Part shown: positions 35,370 to 43,316 of the stretch, one piece after another
How positions within the stretch are numbered: position 1 is the first letter of the stretch
Layout: each line of letters opens with the position of its first letter
DNA from: Bosea sp. ANAM02
GTDB lineage: Bacteria > Pseudomonadota > Alphaproteobacteria > Rhizobiales > Beijerinckiaceae
Assembly (NCBI RefSeq): GCF_011764485.1
Contig: NZ_AP022849.1
Coordinates: 372,001 to 436,000 of the forward strand
DNA: 64,000 bases
Reading direction: 5' to 3'
Made by a program: the position numbers and the translations under genes
The notes under the pieces: model-generated
The model's database searches: none
Told to the model about the DNA's origin: nothing
Seen by the model: the letters and a program-made list of their open reading frames with translations, nothing else

Positions 35370-35894
35370 ATGCCGCACGCTCACCCGCTGGCTCTCGGCA
35401 CGTTCATCCGCTCCGAGCGCCCTGTCATGGATGAAGGTGACTATGGGGAGCGCTACGCCGCGGCTGGAGCAGTTGGCGAGATCGTCCGGATCGACCCCGA
35501 CGATGAACACCGCTTCCGCTACAGCGTTCAGTTCCTGCCGAGCGGTATTTCCACCATCGAGCTGGCGAGCGAGCTGGACCAGCATGCGGTGGTCCTCCCG
35601 GCCGGATCCAACGAAATCCCATCGCCGGCCGTCCGTGAGCTCGCCAGGGCCGTCCTGGAAGCATTCTACGACTCCCAGGTCGTTGACGAAGACCAGGTCG
35701 TCATCATTGAACCCGTGACAGCGAGACGCCTCGAACAGGCGGGTGCGAGCATGTCCACCGGGATACGCAGTGCTATCAACGCGGTCCTGGCCGCCCGCCC
35801 TGCCGGCGTCTCTTTCGCCCTGATCGATGACCTCGCGGCGGCGGCCGGCGTTGCCGACCGTCTCACTCCATCTTCGCCGGCCCCTTCGCCGTGA
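35370..35894 (+). CDS. Hypothetical protein (174 aa)
   Basis: Starts at ATG 35370. N-terminal beta-rich part (GAVGEIVRIDPDDEHRFRYS, VQFLPSGISTIELASELD) and helical C-terminus (RSAINAVLAARPAGVSFALI). No family recognised. Its stop overlaps the GTG start of the ART-like gene (GTGA), so the two are coupled. Confidence 0.72.
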   Translation: MPHAHPLALGTFIRSERPVMDEGDYGERYAAAGAVGEIVRIDPDDEHRFRYSVQFLPSGISTIELASELDQHAVVLPAGSNEIPSPAVRELARAVLEAFYDSQVVDEDQVVIIEPVTARRLEQAGASMSTGIRSAINAVLAARPAGVSFALIDDLAAAAGVADRLTPSSPAPSP

Positions 35895-36997
35895 GCATTC
35901 TGACCCCCCAGCAGGCGTTGACCCTTCAGGGGACGCGCGCGGCCGACGCCGCCGGTCGTCCACTCGTGCTCTGGCACGGCACGCGCCATATCTTCGAAAG
36001 CTTCGGGCACAGCACCGACCTCGGCTACCACTTTGGCTCGCGTCGCCAAGCTGAGCGCCGGCTGCAGACCCTGTCTCCGGCCGAGCTCGACGCAGCTCCT
36101 GGGCCCGAGCGCCTGATCCCCGTCGCGCTGCGCGTCGCCAACCCTATTTTCCTTCCCGACGACCCTCGGTGCTGGACGGGGCTCTACCTGGCTAGGGCGT
36201 TGCGCCGCTTCCTTCCAGCGGACAGGCTGGCGCAGATTCGCGAGCTCCTCCCGCGTGAATTCTACGAGCGAAAAGCCATCATCGAACTACTCCGCCAGGG
36301 GCTCAAGACCGCCGGCTTTGATGGGATCATCTACCGCAACAGCTATGAGAGCTCGGCTCGCTCCGTCTCGTGGAGCTGGCTCGTCCTCGACAGCGAAAAC
36401 ATCGTCATACTCCCGCCAGAGACTGACGCTTCAGCGATCGAGTGGCCCGACGGCTTTCTTAACAGGCCTGGTTTCGATCCCGATGCAGAGCTTTCCCGGG
36501 TTGGCGGAATCCGGACGAAGGCCGGCGATGTGAAGCTCGCGGCTGACAGACGGGCTATTTTGATCGCGGCGACGGACGCCCTCAGCGAGTTCCTTCCAGA
36601 GGGCGTCCACCTGAAAGGCGACAAGGACTACTCTCGGGTGCGCTTCAATCATGCGGAGCGCTTGGTCCAGGTGGAAGTCAGCGGACGGATTGGGCGGATG
36701 CACGCTGCGATAGGTGGTTATCAGCGCGAAGAACTCGCTGGCCTCGGCCTAATCTGGGGCACGCCAGCGTTCGATGCCTGGCGCAACACGGACAGTTTCA
36801 GAGAGACGCTCTCCGGTTCCCACACTGATGACCGAGTTAGCACGGACCGCGACCATCATTCCATCTTCGTGTCCTGGCAGCCTGGTCAGCAACTGGAGGC
36901 ATTCGTGAAGGAGTTCACAGACCTTCTCAGGGTATCCCTGGCGGCCGTTCCTCCGCCGCCCGCACCTATCCCGGCGCCGGCTACTCCTCGCCTTTGA
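35891..36997 (+). CDS. ADP-ribosyltransferase-like (ART-PolyVal type) protein (368 aa)
   Basis: GTG start at 35891 overlapping the upstream stop. The first 185 residues have the shape of ART-PolyVal-type domains from phage and plasmid polyproteins: LVLWHGTRHIFESFGHS (H-G-T/S strand), LGYHFGSRRQAERRL, NPIFLPDD, AGFDGIIYRNSYE, WLVLDSENIVIL. The second half is a separate beta-rich domain (YSRVRFNHAERLVQVEVSGR) and a proline-rich tail. Such enzymes would modify host proteins or nucleic acids; catalytic activity here is inference. Position after repA suggests a replicon-linked effector. Confidence 0.7.
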   Translation: MSILTPQQALTLQGTRAADAAGRPLVLWHGTRHIFESFGHSTDLGYHFGSRRQAERRLQTLSPAELDAAPGPERLIPVALRVANPIFLPDDPRCWTGLYLARALRRFLPADRLAQIRELLPREFYERKAIIELLRQGLKTAGFDGIIYRNSYESSARSVSWSWLVLDSENIVILPPETDASAIEWPDGFLNRPGFDPDAELSRVGGIRTKAGDVKLAADRRAILIAATDALSEFLPEGVHLKGDKDYSRVRFNHAERLVQVEVSGRIGRMHAAIGGYQREELAGLGLIWGTPAFDAWRNTDSFRETLSGSHTDDRVSTDRDHHSIFVSWQPGQQLEAFVKEFTDLLRVSLAAVPPPPAPIPAPATPRL

Positions 36998-37030
36998 AGC
37001 GTGTACGATTAGACGAAAGGAGTCGCGTCG

Positions 37031-37276
37031 ATGACGAATACCCCATGGCCCAGCTTCGACACTGCTGATCTCGGCGACAGCGCGGCTGACGAGGTCGAGT
37101 TCACCCGGCGCTGGGACGCCTATCGCGACGGCATGCAGGCGTTGATCGCCGCCGGCGGTGTCCACAGAGACGAGGACGACTGGTGGATCGAGACGGCGAC
37201 GGGCACCCTCATTGGTCCCGATCCTGAACTCGTCCGTGCGCGGACGACCGAGGATCTCGTGCAGTTCAAGCCTTAA
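37031..37276 (+). CDS. Small acidic hypothetical protein (81 aa)
   Basis: AAGGAG lies about 9 nt before ATG 37031. Acidic protein with WDAYRDGMQALIAAGGVHRD and DDWWIETATGTLIGPDPELV. No family recognised. Followed by a strong terminator at 37280-37317. Confidence 0.7.
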   Translation: MTNTPWPSFDTADLGDSAADEVEFTRRWDAYRDGMQALIAAGGVHRDEDDWWIETATGTLIGPDPELVRARTTEDLVQFKP

Positions 37277-37279
37277 GAC

Positions 37280-37317
37280 ATCGAGCCTCGCGATCGATGT
37301 GCGAGGCTCGATTTTTG
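37280..37317 (+). terminator. Rho-independent terminator
   Basis: ATCGAGCCTCGC (37280-37291), a 9-nt loop, GCGAGGCTCGAT (37301-37312), then TTTTT: a perfect 12-bp stem with a T-run directly after the small gene ending at 37276. Confidence 0.9.
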
Positions 37318-37336
37318 GCAATAGGAGGTGTGACTC

Positions 37337-37356
37337 TTGTACGGCGATTTTGGCAG
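37337..37356 (+). repeat. Orphan iteron copy
   Basis: TTGTACGGCGATTTTGGCAG is an excellent copy of the repeat that makes up the field at 40.4-41.3 kb, yet stands alone between a terminator and the 3' end of the 766-aa gene. It could be a second RepA-binding site used for handcuffing or control. Confidence 0.7.
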
Positions 37357-37362
37357 AGCCGG

Positions 37363-39663
37363 TCAGAGCTCCAGATCGGCTTCCATCGCTGCTTCCAAGA
37401 CTTCCTGAACAAGCTCGATGCCATCCTCGATTGAGCGCAATCGCTTCAGATCCCGCTCCTTGATCTCTCGGAACACGGCCTCGGCCAGGCTGTCCGATCC
37501 ATCAGCAGTCAGCAGATAGGTGGTCATGGCCAAGGTGAATGGCGAACCACCACCGCTCAACCCGTTGGCAATCGCATAAGCGACACCTCGGATCAGCGAG
37601 AGGAAGTGCGTGAACTCTTCGCTGTCCTCCGATCCGTCGCGACACTCAAGAGCATTGCTGACAGAGTAGTCCGCCAGCATCTCGCCGAGAGCGACCTCCA
37701 GATTGGCCGGTGTCCAGGGAACGTCCGGAACCGTCACGATGCGGGATCGCTCCTTGCGGCCCGGTTTCTCCTCGAGGCAGCCGAGAACATGTCGACGCTC
37801 CGCAGCCGGCATCCGAGCATCCACGACGATCTCGGCCGTAACCGGCGACCCCTGCAGCGCTAATGAGAAATAGGCCTGCTTGAACGGAACCAGCGAGAAG
37901 CGATCGTCGGGAAAGGTTTTCGCGAGGAGATCCACAAAGGGCCGCGACTTGGTTGCGCGCGACCGCGATGGCGCCTTTCCCTTCCAGACAATGCCGCAGC
38001 CGGCCTCCATCATTCCGATGAGCGTCGCGGTACCGAGGTCGCCCACCATTGACGCACCAAGCGATGTCGGTAGTCCGGGCGCCTTCTTCATGGACAACGT
38101 AGAGTAGACGACAACCTCGCCCGTCCGCTGGCTCTTGAACAGGATGAAGGGAAGGCGAGTGGGCTTGCCGGCGATTTCACCCGCGTCGAGCCATTGACCT
38201 CTGGCGAAGTTTGTCGGGAAAGGATCGAGATCGAGCGCGTTCCAGCCCTCACCCTCGACATCGCCAAGCTCGTCGAGGCGCTCCTCCAGATCGAGAGGAA
38301 GGGTGACGATCTTCGGCAAGGCGTGTACAGCGAGGTCAGCCATACCATCGTCCACGACGACCTTCGGCTCGATGTCGTCGAGGTCGATGCTTTCCAGCGA
38401 ATTCTCGCCCGGGCAAAGTTCAGCGAACTCGCGGATGTTGGCCTCAAGATCCGGAATGTGAGGCAAGATTGCCTCCATCAGTTCCTCGGGGCCGTGAATA
38501 TGAAGTCTGAGTCTGCGCGGAACGCCGGTCGAGCGCAGGAAGACATTCCGCGCGAGCCTTTTGGCGAATATCGCCATGTGCCCCGCCATATGCTCGACGA
38601 AATCCGGCTCCTCATGGTCGCCCCAGACCTGGTCGCACTCCAGCGCGAGGTTGACCGCGTCCGATTCCTCATGGGTTTCGAATTCGAGTGAAAGCCTCTG
38701 GGCGTAAACGGCGATGGGGTATGATCCCGCTTCCTCGGCATCCAGCGAGGCGATCGCGATGTGATAGCTCCCGTCCTCCATCGCCATGAGGGCTTTCGGG
38801 TTGCCATGACGCCAACCCGAGAGTGAACGGAGTTCCCCCAGTTCCTCGTCGGTCGTCGCAACCCAACTGCGGCAGCCGTTCTCGGGATCGATGTGCCCGA
38901 AGCGCGGGCTACCTTCCCACGAAATCGGGGAAAGCCACTGCGTCGGCAGAGTGATCTGCTGAAGGAGAGCCTGCTCCCGCAGCTCCTCCGCCTGGTTCGC
39001 CGGACTTCCGGCGAAATGGATCCCGTTGATGGTCAGGAAGGGGCCGGATTGCGCCCCAAAGCTTGCAGCCCCTTCGATCACCGGGGCCAAAATACCTCGG
39101 ATGGCCTCCGTAAGGGTGGGGTCGAGCCCAGCTTTTGTGACGATGTGATGCTCAAGAACCGGCTTGCCGGCACGACTCGCGCCATCGCCGACAATGCGGC
39201 TCCAGAGTTCGATGACAGGGCTTACCCCGACCGCAAAGGCCGACAGCGGCCGGAGCTCGGGACGCTCTTCGTCCTCTTCCTCGATCATCCCGAACCCGCC
39301 GACGACCTGATAGTCGCAGCGGGCGTGCAGAAGCATGCCTCTCTTGTCGAAGATCACTTCGACCCGGGGCACGATGAGGATTCCCCATTGAGGAATCTCG
39401 TTCTCGTTGTCGGAGAGGACAATGCCCGCTTGCCCTTTATGGGCTCGCAAAGCTTCGACGAAATCGAGGATGCTATCCTGCTCGACATCCACATCATCAT
39501 CGAAGTCGAGGCTCGCAATCACCTCGAAATGAGAGATGTGCTCATCGGCGATGGTCGAAACGAAATTATCGATCGTGGCAGCGAACTTCTCCATGATCCC
39601 AACCATCTGATGGCCCTGGGAATCGGGGGTAAAGCTGTGACGAACCGAAATTTCAACCGACAT
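37363..39663 (-). CDS. Large hypothetical protein (766 aa)
   Basis: Acidic, soluble protein with no signal or membrane segment. Recognisable only as several alpha/beta blocks (FEVIASLDFDDDVDVEQDSI, WGILIVPRVEVIFDKRG, GIHFAGSPANQAEELREQAL, ALPKIVTLPLDLEERLDEL). I know no family for it. The stop codon of the broken gene upstream overlaps the ATG (TGATG at 39663), implying a former or present two-gene operon reading away from the iteron region. Confidence 0.82.
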   Translation of the reverse strand: MSVEISVRHSFTPDSQGHQMVGIMEKFAATIDNFVSTIADEHISHFEVIASLDFDDDVDVEQDSILDFVEALRAHKGQAGIVLSDNENEIPQWGILIVPRVEVIFDKRGMLLHARCDYQVVGGFGMIEEEDEERPELRPLSAFAVGVSPVIELWSRIVGDGASRAGKPVLEHHIVTKAGLDPTLTEAIRGILAPVIEGAASFGAQSGPFLTINGIHFAGSPANQAEELREQALLQQITLPTQWLSPISWEGSPRFGHIDPENGCRSWVATTDEELGELRSLSGWRHGNPKALMAMEDGSYHIAIASLDAEEAGSYPIAVYAQRLSLEFETHEESDAVNLALECDQVWGDHEEPDFVEHMAGHMAIFAKRLARNVFLRSTGVPRRLRLHIHGPEELMEAILPHIPDLEANIREFAELCPGENSLESIDLDDIEPKVVVDDGMADLAVHALPKIVTLPLDLEERLDELGDVEGEGWNALDLDPFPTNFARGQWLDAGEIAGKPTRLPFILFKSQRTGEVVVYSTLSMKKAPGLPTSLGASMVGDLGTATLIGMMEAGCGIVWKGKAPSRSRATKSRPFVDLLAKTFPDDRFSLVPFKQAYFSLALQGSPVTAEIVVDARMPAAERRHVLGCLEEKPGRKERSRIVTVPDVPWTPANLEVALGEMLADYSVSNALECRDGSEDSEEFTHFLSLIRGVAYAIANGLSGGGSPFTLAMTTYLLTADGSDSLAEAVFREIKERDLKRLRSIEDGIELVQEVLEAAMEADLEL

Positions 39664-40221
39664 CAGACCTCCATCTCGACGCCTGCCGAGAGAACCAAGT
39701 GCGTATTCCTTAGCAAGGTACCACGCTCCCGATGAATCCTTTCGTCTCGTCGTCCACGCAATTCTAGGAAAGCGCAGGTCGCTTTTGCGGCCGCGGCCGC
39801 CTCAGGAATTCTGGCGAGCCACACCATTGGGTGACCTCCAGGCGACATCAACAACCGGACGCCGGCAGCACTAGGCTGCGATGCGTATGGATTCGCCCGA
39901 CAAACGAATGACGCTACGAGATCGCCCAAGCCCAGCTTTGATCGCCAGCAACTACGCCCTCTCCGGTCACGCTCAGCTCGACTTGAATCGTGGCACTGAG
40001 CTTGGCGATTTCCCGTGCGATTCTCTCGATGCCCTTCGCTTGCGCTCCCGAAGCCGAGCTGATGCAAACGAGAGATTCGGACACCTTCCGGGCGCGGACA
40101 TGACGCCTCTCAGCGCTGCGCCCGCGTCGGCCCACTCAAGCCGGATGCCACCGATCGAACGAGCTAAATGATGAAGCCGACGCTTGGTGCTCTGGACGAC
40201 ACATCGCTCATCGTTGGGCAC
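39663..40221 (-). pseudogene. Frame-broken gene upstream of the 766-aa gene
   Basis: Three overlapping minus-strand frames each hold a piece that reads like protein: 40221-about 40098 (MPNDERCVVQSTKRRLHHLA, RLEWADAGAALRGVMSA), about 40095-39930 (KVSESLVCISSASGAQAKGI, AREIAKLSATIQVELSVTGE) and about 39930-39663 (GDLVASFVCRANPYASQ, CAFLELRGRRDERIHRERGT). Joined, they give one protein of about 185 aa whose stop overlaps the next start. Two single-base shifts near 40097 and 39930, or sequencing errors, would explain this. Product unknown. Confidence 0.4.
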
Positions 40222-40229
40222 AGCCTAAG

Positions 40230-40380
40230 AGCCAAGTTGATCGTTAAAGGTTTAACAAAAATCTAATCTGCTGCGAAATTGCTCGCTCGTTTTAGAGGAA
40301 TCGTTTTTCCAGTTTCTCACTTAGGTTTTAGACGTCCCTGGCCGCCTTTTATTGCGCCGTTGCAATGGGTTGATCATATC
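40230..40380. other. AT-rich stretch next to iterons (candidate DNA-unwinding element)
   Basis: From about 40230 to 40335 the sequence is conspicuously AT-rich (for example GTTAAAGGTTTAACAAAAAT and TCGTTTTAGAGGAATCGTTT) within an otherwise GC-rich window, and it directly precedes the first iterons at 40413. This is the usual arrangement of an iteron origin. No clear DnaA box was found by eye. Confidence 0.5.
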
Positions 40381-40412
40381 GCTCCGGAGCGAAATACGGT
40401 CCTGCCGGATCG

Positions 40413-41282
40413 TTGTACGGCCGCGACAGATTGAAGTACGGCTTTGGCTAGACCGAAGTACGAACGATTTGGCAGGCCCCTCGTTGCCAGATCGCTCGGA
40501 TCGACCTGCTTCCTGGAACCGAGTCGCGGTGACCCGCCCAGGTCAAGGCGAGAATCGATGGCGAGCCCTGGAGATACCCTGCATCCGAAATGACAACGGG
40601 AAAGAGCATGATGTACGGAGGTTTTGGCAATCCCCCGGCGCGCGCTCGAATTTTTCTGACTTGCCTTAGTCTCAGAAGCAGCTTCCGCCAGAAAATGGCA
40701 GTTCGCGAAGGACCGTTGTACGGCATATCCGACAGCTTGGTGCCAATCGGAAGGTCCAAAAACAACGGATTTCCGCGGCTGCAGGCGACTTACCAAATCA
40801 TCGGCCCTGCTCGCTAGCGATCGCAGGGCGCGCGGCGACCGAGGTAGCGATGTACGCCCATTTTGACAACGACGCCGAGACGAAGAAGTCCGCCCGTGGA
40901 ATCGCCGGCCGAGCTCTCAACGGGCATTTTCTCCCCTCGTTCGTCGCGATCCCCGCTAGAATTGGTGTGATGTACGGTGATTTTGGCAGATAATACGGTT
41001 TGGCGCTTCTGAACGCGAGTTCCCGACTGCGTTTCGAGCCTTCCGAAAGGCCAATTTTAAGCCTCCGGAACGTGAGTGTTTTTGTCAGAGAGGACCGAAG
41101 TACGAATCGCTCTTCGAGCCGTATTTCGATCCTAACCCGGCGAACCGCCTGAATTTTTTGCTGTTTCCCCCACCTAAGGTCGGGTTCGCCACCGATTTTG
41201 GCAGTCGCATCGGGCCTGATGTACGCCATTTTTGGCAGCGAGCCGGCTTGATCCCAAGATTGTTGTACGGCGGATTTGTCAG
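40413..41282 (+). repeat. Iteron array, probable replication origin (oriV)
   Basis: About ten direct copies of a 20-mer with consensus WTGTACGGNNATTTTGGCAG, all on the plus strand. Good copies: 40611-40630, 40850-40869, 40970-40989, 41219-41238, 41263-41282; weaker: 40413, 40434, 40456-40475, 40716-40735 and 41098. The TGTACG and GGCAG/GACAG halves keep their spacing, which marks them as protein-binding sites rather than codons. With the AT-rich stretch at 40230-40335 this has the form of an origin bound by the RepA encoded at 34048. No convincing gene lies between 40222 and 41521. Confidence 0.75.
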
Positions 41283-41520
41283 CGCTTGACACGCTCTAAT
41301 TATTCATGAAATGAACAATTCAGGTTCGAGCCCCGGCGCTTCGGTTCTCTTTGCCAGAAAACCCCGATGCGCATTTCACGTTCGAGCCTACCTGCGATCG
41401 TTCGCGGTCAAGCGAGCCCCCCGCCTTCCGTTACCTTCGGGAGGTCGTCAGCGTCCCCCGCCAGGGGATAGCGCGAAAACCGGATGGCAAATTTACGTTC
41501 GCTTGTCCGCGGGCGACCGC

Positions 41521-41678
41521 AGGGGGGATGCCGGGGTGAGCCCCAGCGGATCTGTTCTCATAATCGTTAGGTCGCGGGTTCGAGTCCCGCTTCCGAGACC
41601 CCGGTTTTGGAATAGCTCAGCCCGGTAGAGCAAACGCCCAACGGACCGTGCCCCCACGTTCATCCCGGCATCCCCCTT
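41521..41678 (+). ncRNA. yrlA: Y RNA (YrlA type) with tRNA-like module
   Basis: Small RNA gene ending 22 nt before the Ro60 start. Its ends pair in a 17-bp stem: 41523-41539 with 41660-41676, one G-U only, plus two more outer pairs. Inside lies a tRNA in permuted order: anticodon-stem 3' strand CGTT (41565-41568), T-arm with loop TTCGAGT (41574-41590), acceptor hairpin TTCCGAGAC/GTTTTGGAA (41591-41612) closed by CCCG, D-arm GCTC-AGCCCGGTA-GAGC (41615-41631), and AACG (41633-41636) pairing back to CGTT. The long end stem is the expected Ro-binding part, and the module mimics tRNA, as known for bacterial YrlA RNAs. Exact ends are uncertain. Confidence 0.85.
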
Positions 41679-41700
41679 CTCGCTTCGAAGGATCAGAACC

Positions 41701-43308
41701 ATGACGACGGCCCTTGCTCACCTCTATGCCGGCCCGACGCCGCAGACCGAACGCGCCGATGCGCGCCAGGTGCGCAACAACGCAGGCGGCTTCGTCTTCA
41801 CGATCGATGCCTGGGCGCGTCTCGACCGCTTCCTGATCCTTGGTACCGAGGCCTCGACCTATTACCAGTCGGCGCGCGAGCTGACCCGCGAGAACGCGGC
41901 CTCGGTCATCAGCTGTTACGAAGCCGATCCGGAGCGCACTGTTGCTCGCATCGTCGAGATCTCGCTCGCCGGCTCGGCGCCGCGTGTCTCGCCGGCCATC
42001 TTCGCTCTGGCGCTCGGAACGCTCAGCGAGAGCGAGAGCGCACGCAAGCTCGCTTTCGGCGCCGTTTCCAAGGTCTGCCGTACGGCGTCCCATCTCTTCG
42101 AGTTCATCTCGACCGCATCGCATCTCGGGAAGGGATGGGGCCGCGGCATGAAGCGCTGCGTCGCCGACTGGTACGCTGAGAAGAGCGTCGAGAAGCTTGC
42201 CTATCAGGCGATCAAGTATCGCAGCCGCAACGACATGACCCATGGACGCGCGCTTCGGACGACCCACCCGCGCCCGGCAGACGACGACGTGGCACGGCGT
42301 GCGCTGTATCGCTGGATGCTCGATGGCTCGACCGATGGCTCGTTGCCCGAGATCGTCCAGGCCCACGAGCGCGCCATGGCGAGCACGGATGTGGCTGAGA
42401 TCGCTGCACTCGCTTCGAGCGCGAACCTCCCCTGGGAGGCTTTGCCCACTTATGCGCTCGTCGAACCTTCCGTCTGGAAGGCCGCGCTGCCCTCCATGGG
42501 CCTGACGGCGCTTCTGCGTAACCTTGGGCGCCTGACGCGCCTTGGGGTGCTGAAGCCGCTGTCGCAGGAGACGGCCATGGTCACTGCCCAGCTCGGGGAC
42601 CTCGGTCGCCTCAGCCGCGAGCGCATCCATCCGTTTGCGCTGCTCCTCGCGCTTTCTGCCTACAAGGCAGGAACGCCGATCGCCGCAGGGCGTCGGGGGA
42701 GGGTGAACAACAGCCGCTGGGAGCCGATCCCCGAGATCATGAAGGCGCTCGACGATGCGTTCTACGCCAGCTTCAGCTCTGTTGAGCCGACCGGAAAGAG
42801 GCACCTCGTTGGGCTCGACGTCAGCGGCTCGATGAACAGCAACAAGCTGATGAACTCCCACCTGTCGGCAGCGCAGGCCGCGGCGGCGATGTCGATGATG
42901 ACGCTCGCGCTTGAGCCGCGCACCCATATCATGGGGTTCTCGGACTCGTTCGTGAAGCTGCCGCTCAGGGCGGGCATGCATCTCGAAGAGGTCGCGCGCG
43001 CGATCGCTGGACTTCCGTTCGCTTCGACGGATTGCTCGTTGCCGATGCAGTACGCTCTGGAGCACGGGATCGAGGTCGACGCCTTCGTGGTCTATACCGA
43101 CAACGAGACCTTCGCCGGTCGGACGGAGCATCCCCACCAGTCACTGCAGCGGTACCGCAAGGCAACCGGCATCGACGCGAAGCTGATCGTCGTCGGCATG
43201 ACGGCCACCAATTTCACGATCGCGGATCCTCGCGACGGTGGAATGATGGATATCGTCGGCTTCGACAGCTCGGCGCCGGTCCTGATGGCAGACTTCCTGC
43301 GCAGCTGA
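41701..43308 (+). CDS. rsr: Ro60/Rsr orthologue (TROVE and vWA domains)
   Basis: 535-aa ring protein that binds Y RNA and, with exonucleases such as PNPase, takes part in RNA decay and quality control. The TROVE HEAT-repeat ring covers about residues 15-350 (RQVRNNAGGFVFTIDAWARL, LGKGWGRGMKRCVADWYAEK, YRSRNDMTHGRALRTTHPRP), followed by a von Willebrand A domain with the metal site DVSGS at 373-377 and VVYTDNETFAG near 465. Length is typical. The Y RNA gene lies directly upstream, so the two are probably transcribed together or from adjacent promoters. Confidence 0.95.
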   Translation: MTTALAHLYAGPTPQTERADARQVRNNAGGFVFTIDAWARLDRFLILGTEASTYYQSARELTRENAASVISCYEADPERTVARIVEISLAGSAPRVSPAIFALALGTLSESESARKLAFGAVSKVCRTASHLFEFISTASHLGKGWGRGMKRCVADWYAEKSVEKLAYQAIKYRSRNDMTHGRALRTTHPRPADDDVARRALYRWMLDGSTDGSLPEIVQAHERAMASTDVAEIAALASSANLPWEALPTYALVEPSVWKAALPSMGLTALLRNLGRLTRLGVLKPLSQETAMVTAQLGDLGRLSRERIHPFALLLALSAYKAGTPIAAGRRGRVNNSRWEPIPEIMKALDDAFYASFSSVEPTGKRHLVGLDVSGSMNSNKLMNSHLSAAQAAAAMSMMTLALEPRTHIMGFSDSFVKLPLRAGMHLEEVARAIAGLPFASTDCSLPMQYALEHGIEVDAFVVYTDNETFAGRTEHPHQSLQRYRKATGIDAKLIVVGMTATNFTIADPRDGGMMDIVGFDSSAPVLMADFLRS

Positions 43309-43316
43309 GGCGCGGG

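Noticed and set aside
40172..41292. Frames of 75-165 codons in both strands across the iteron field
   Set aside because: Iterons cross them at varying frames; residues are not protein-like.
41327..41342. Second T-arm-like sequence (GGTTCGAGCCCC)
   Set aside because: The flanking bases do not pair into a 5-bp stem and no D-arm partner is nearby.
41311..41628. Plus-strand frame overlapping the Y RNA
   Set aside because: It runs through the paired stem and tRNA-like arms; RNA structure explains the sequence better.
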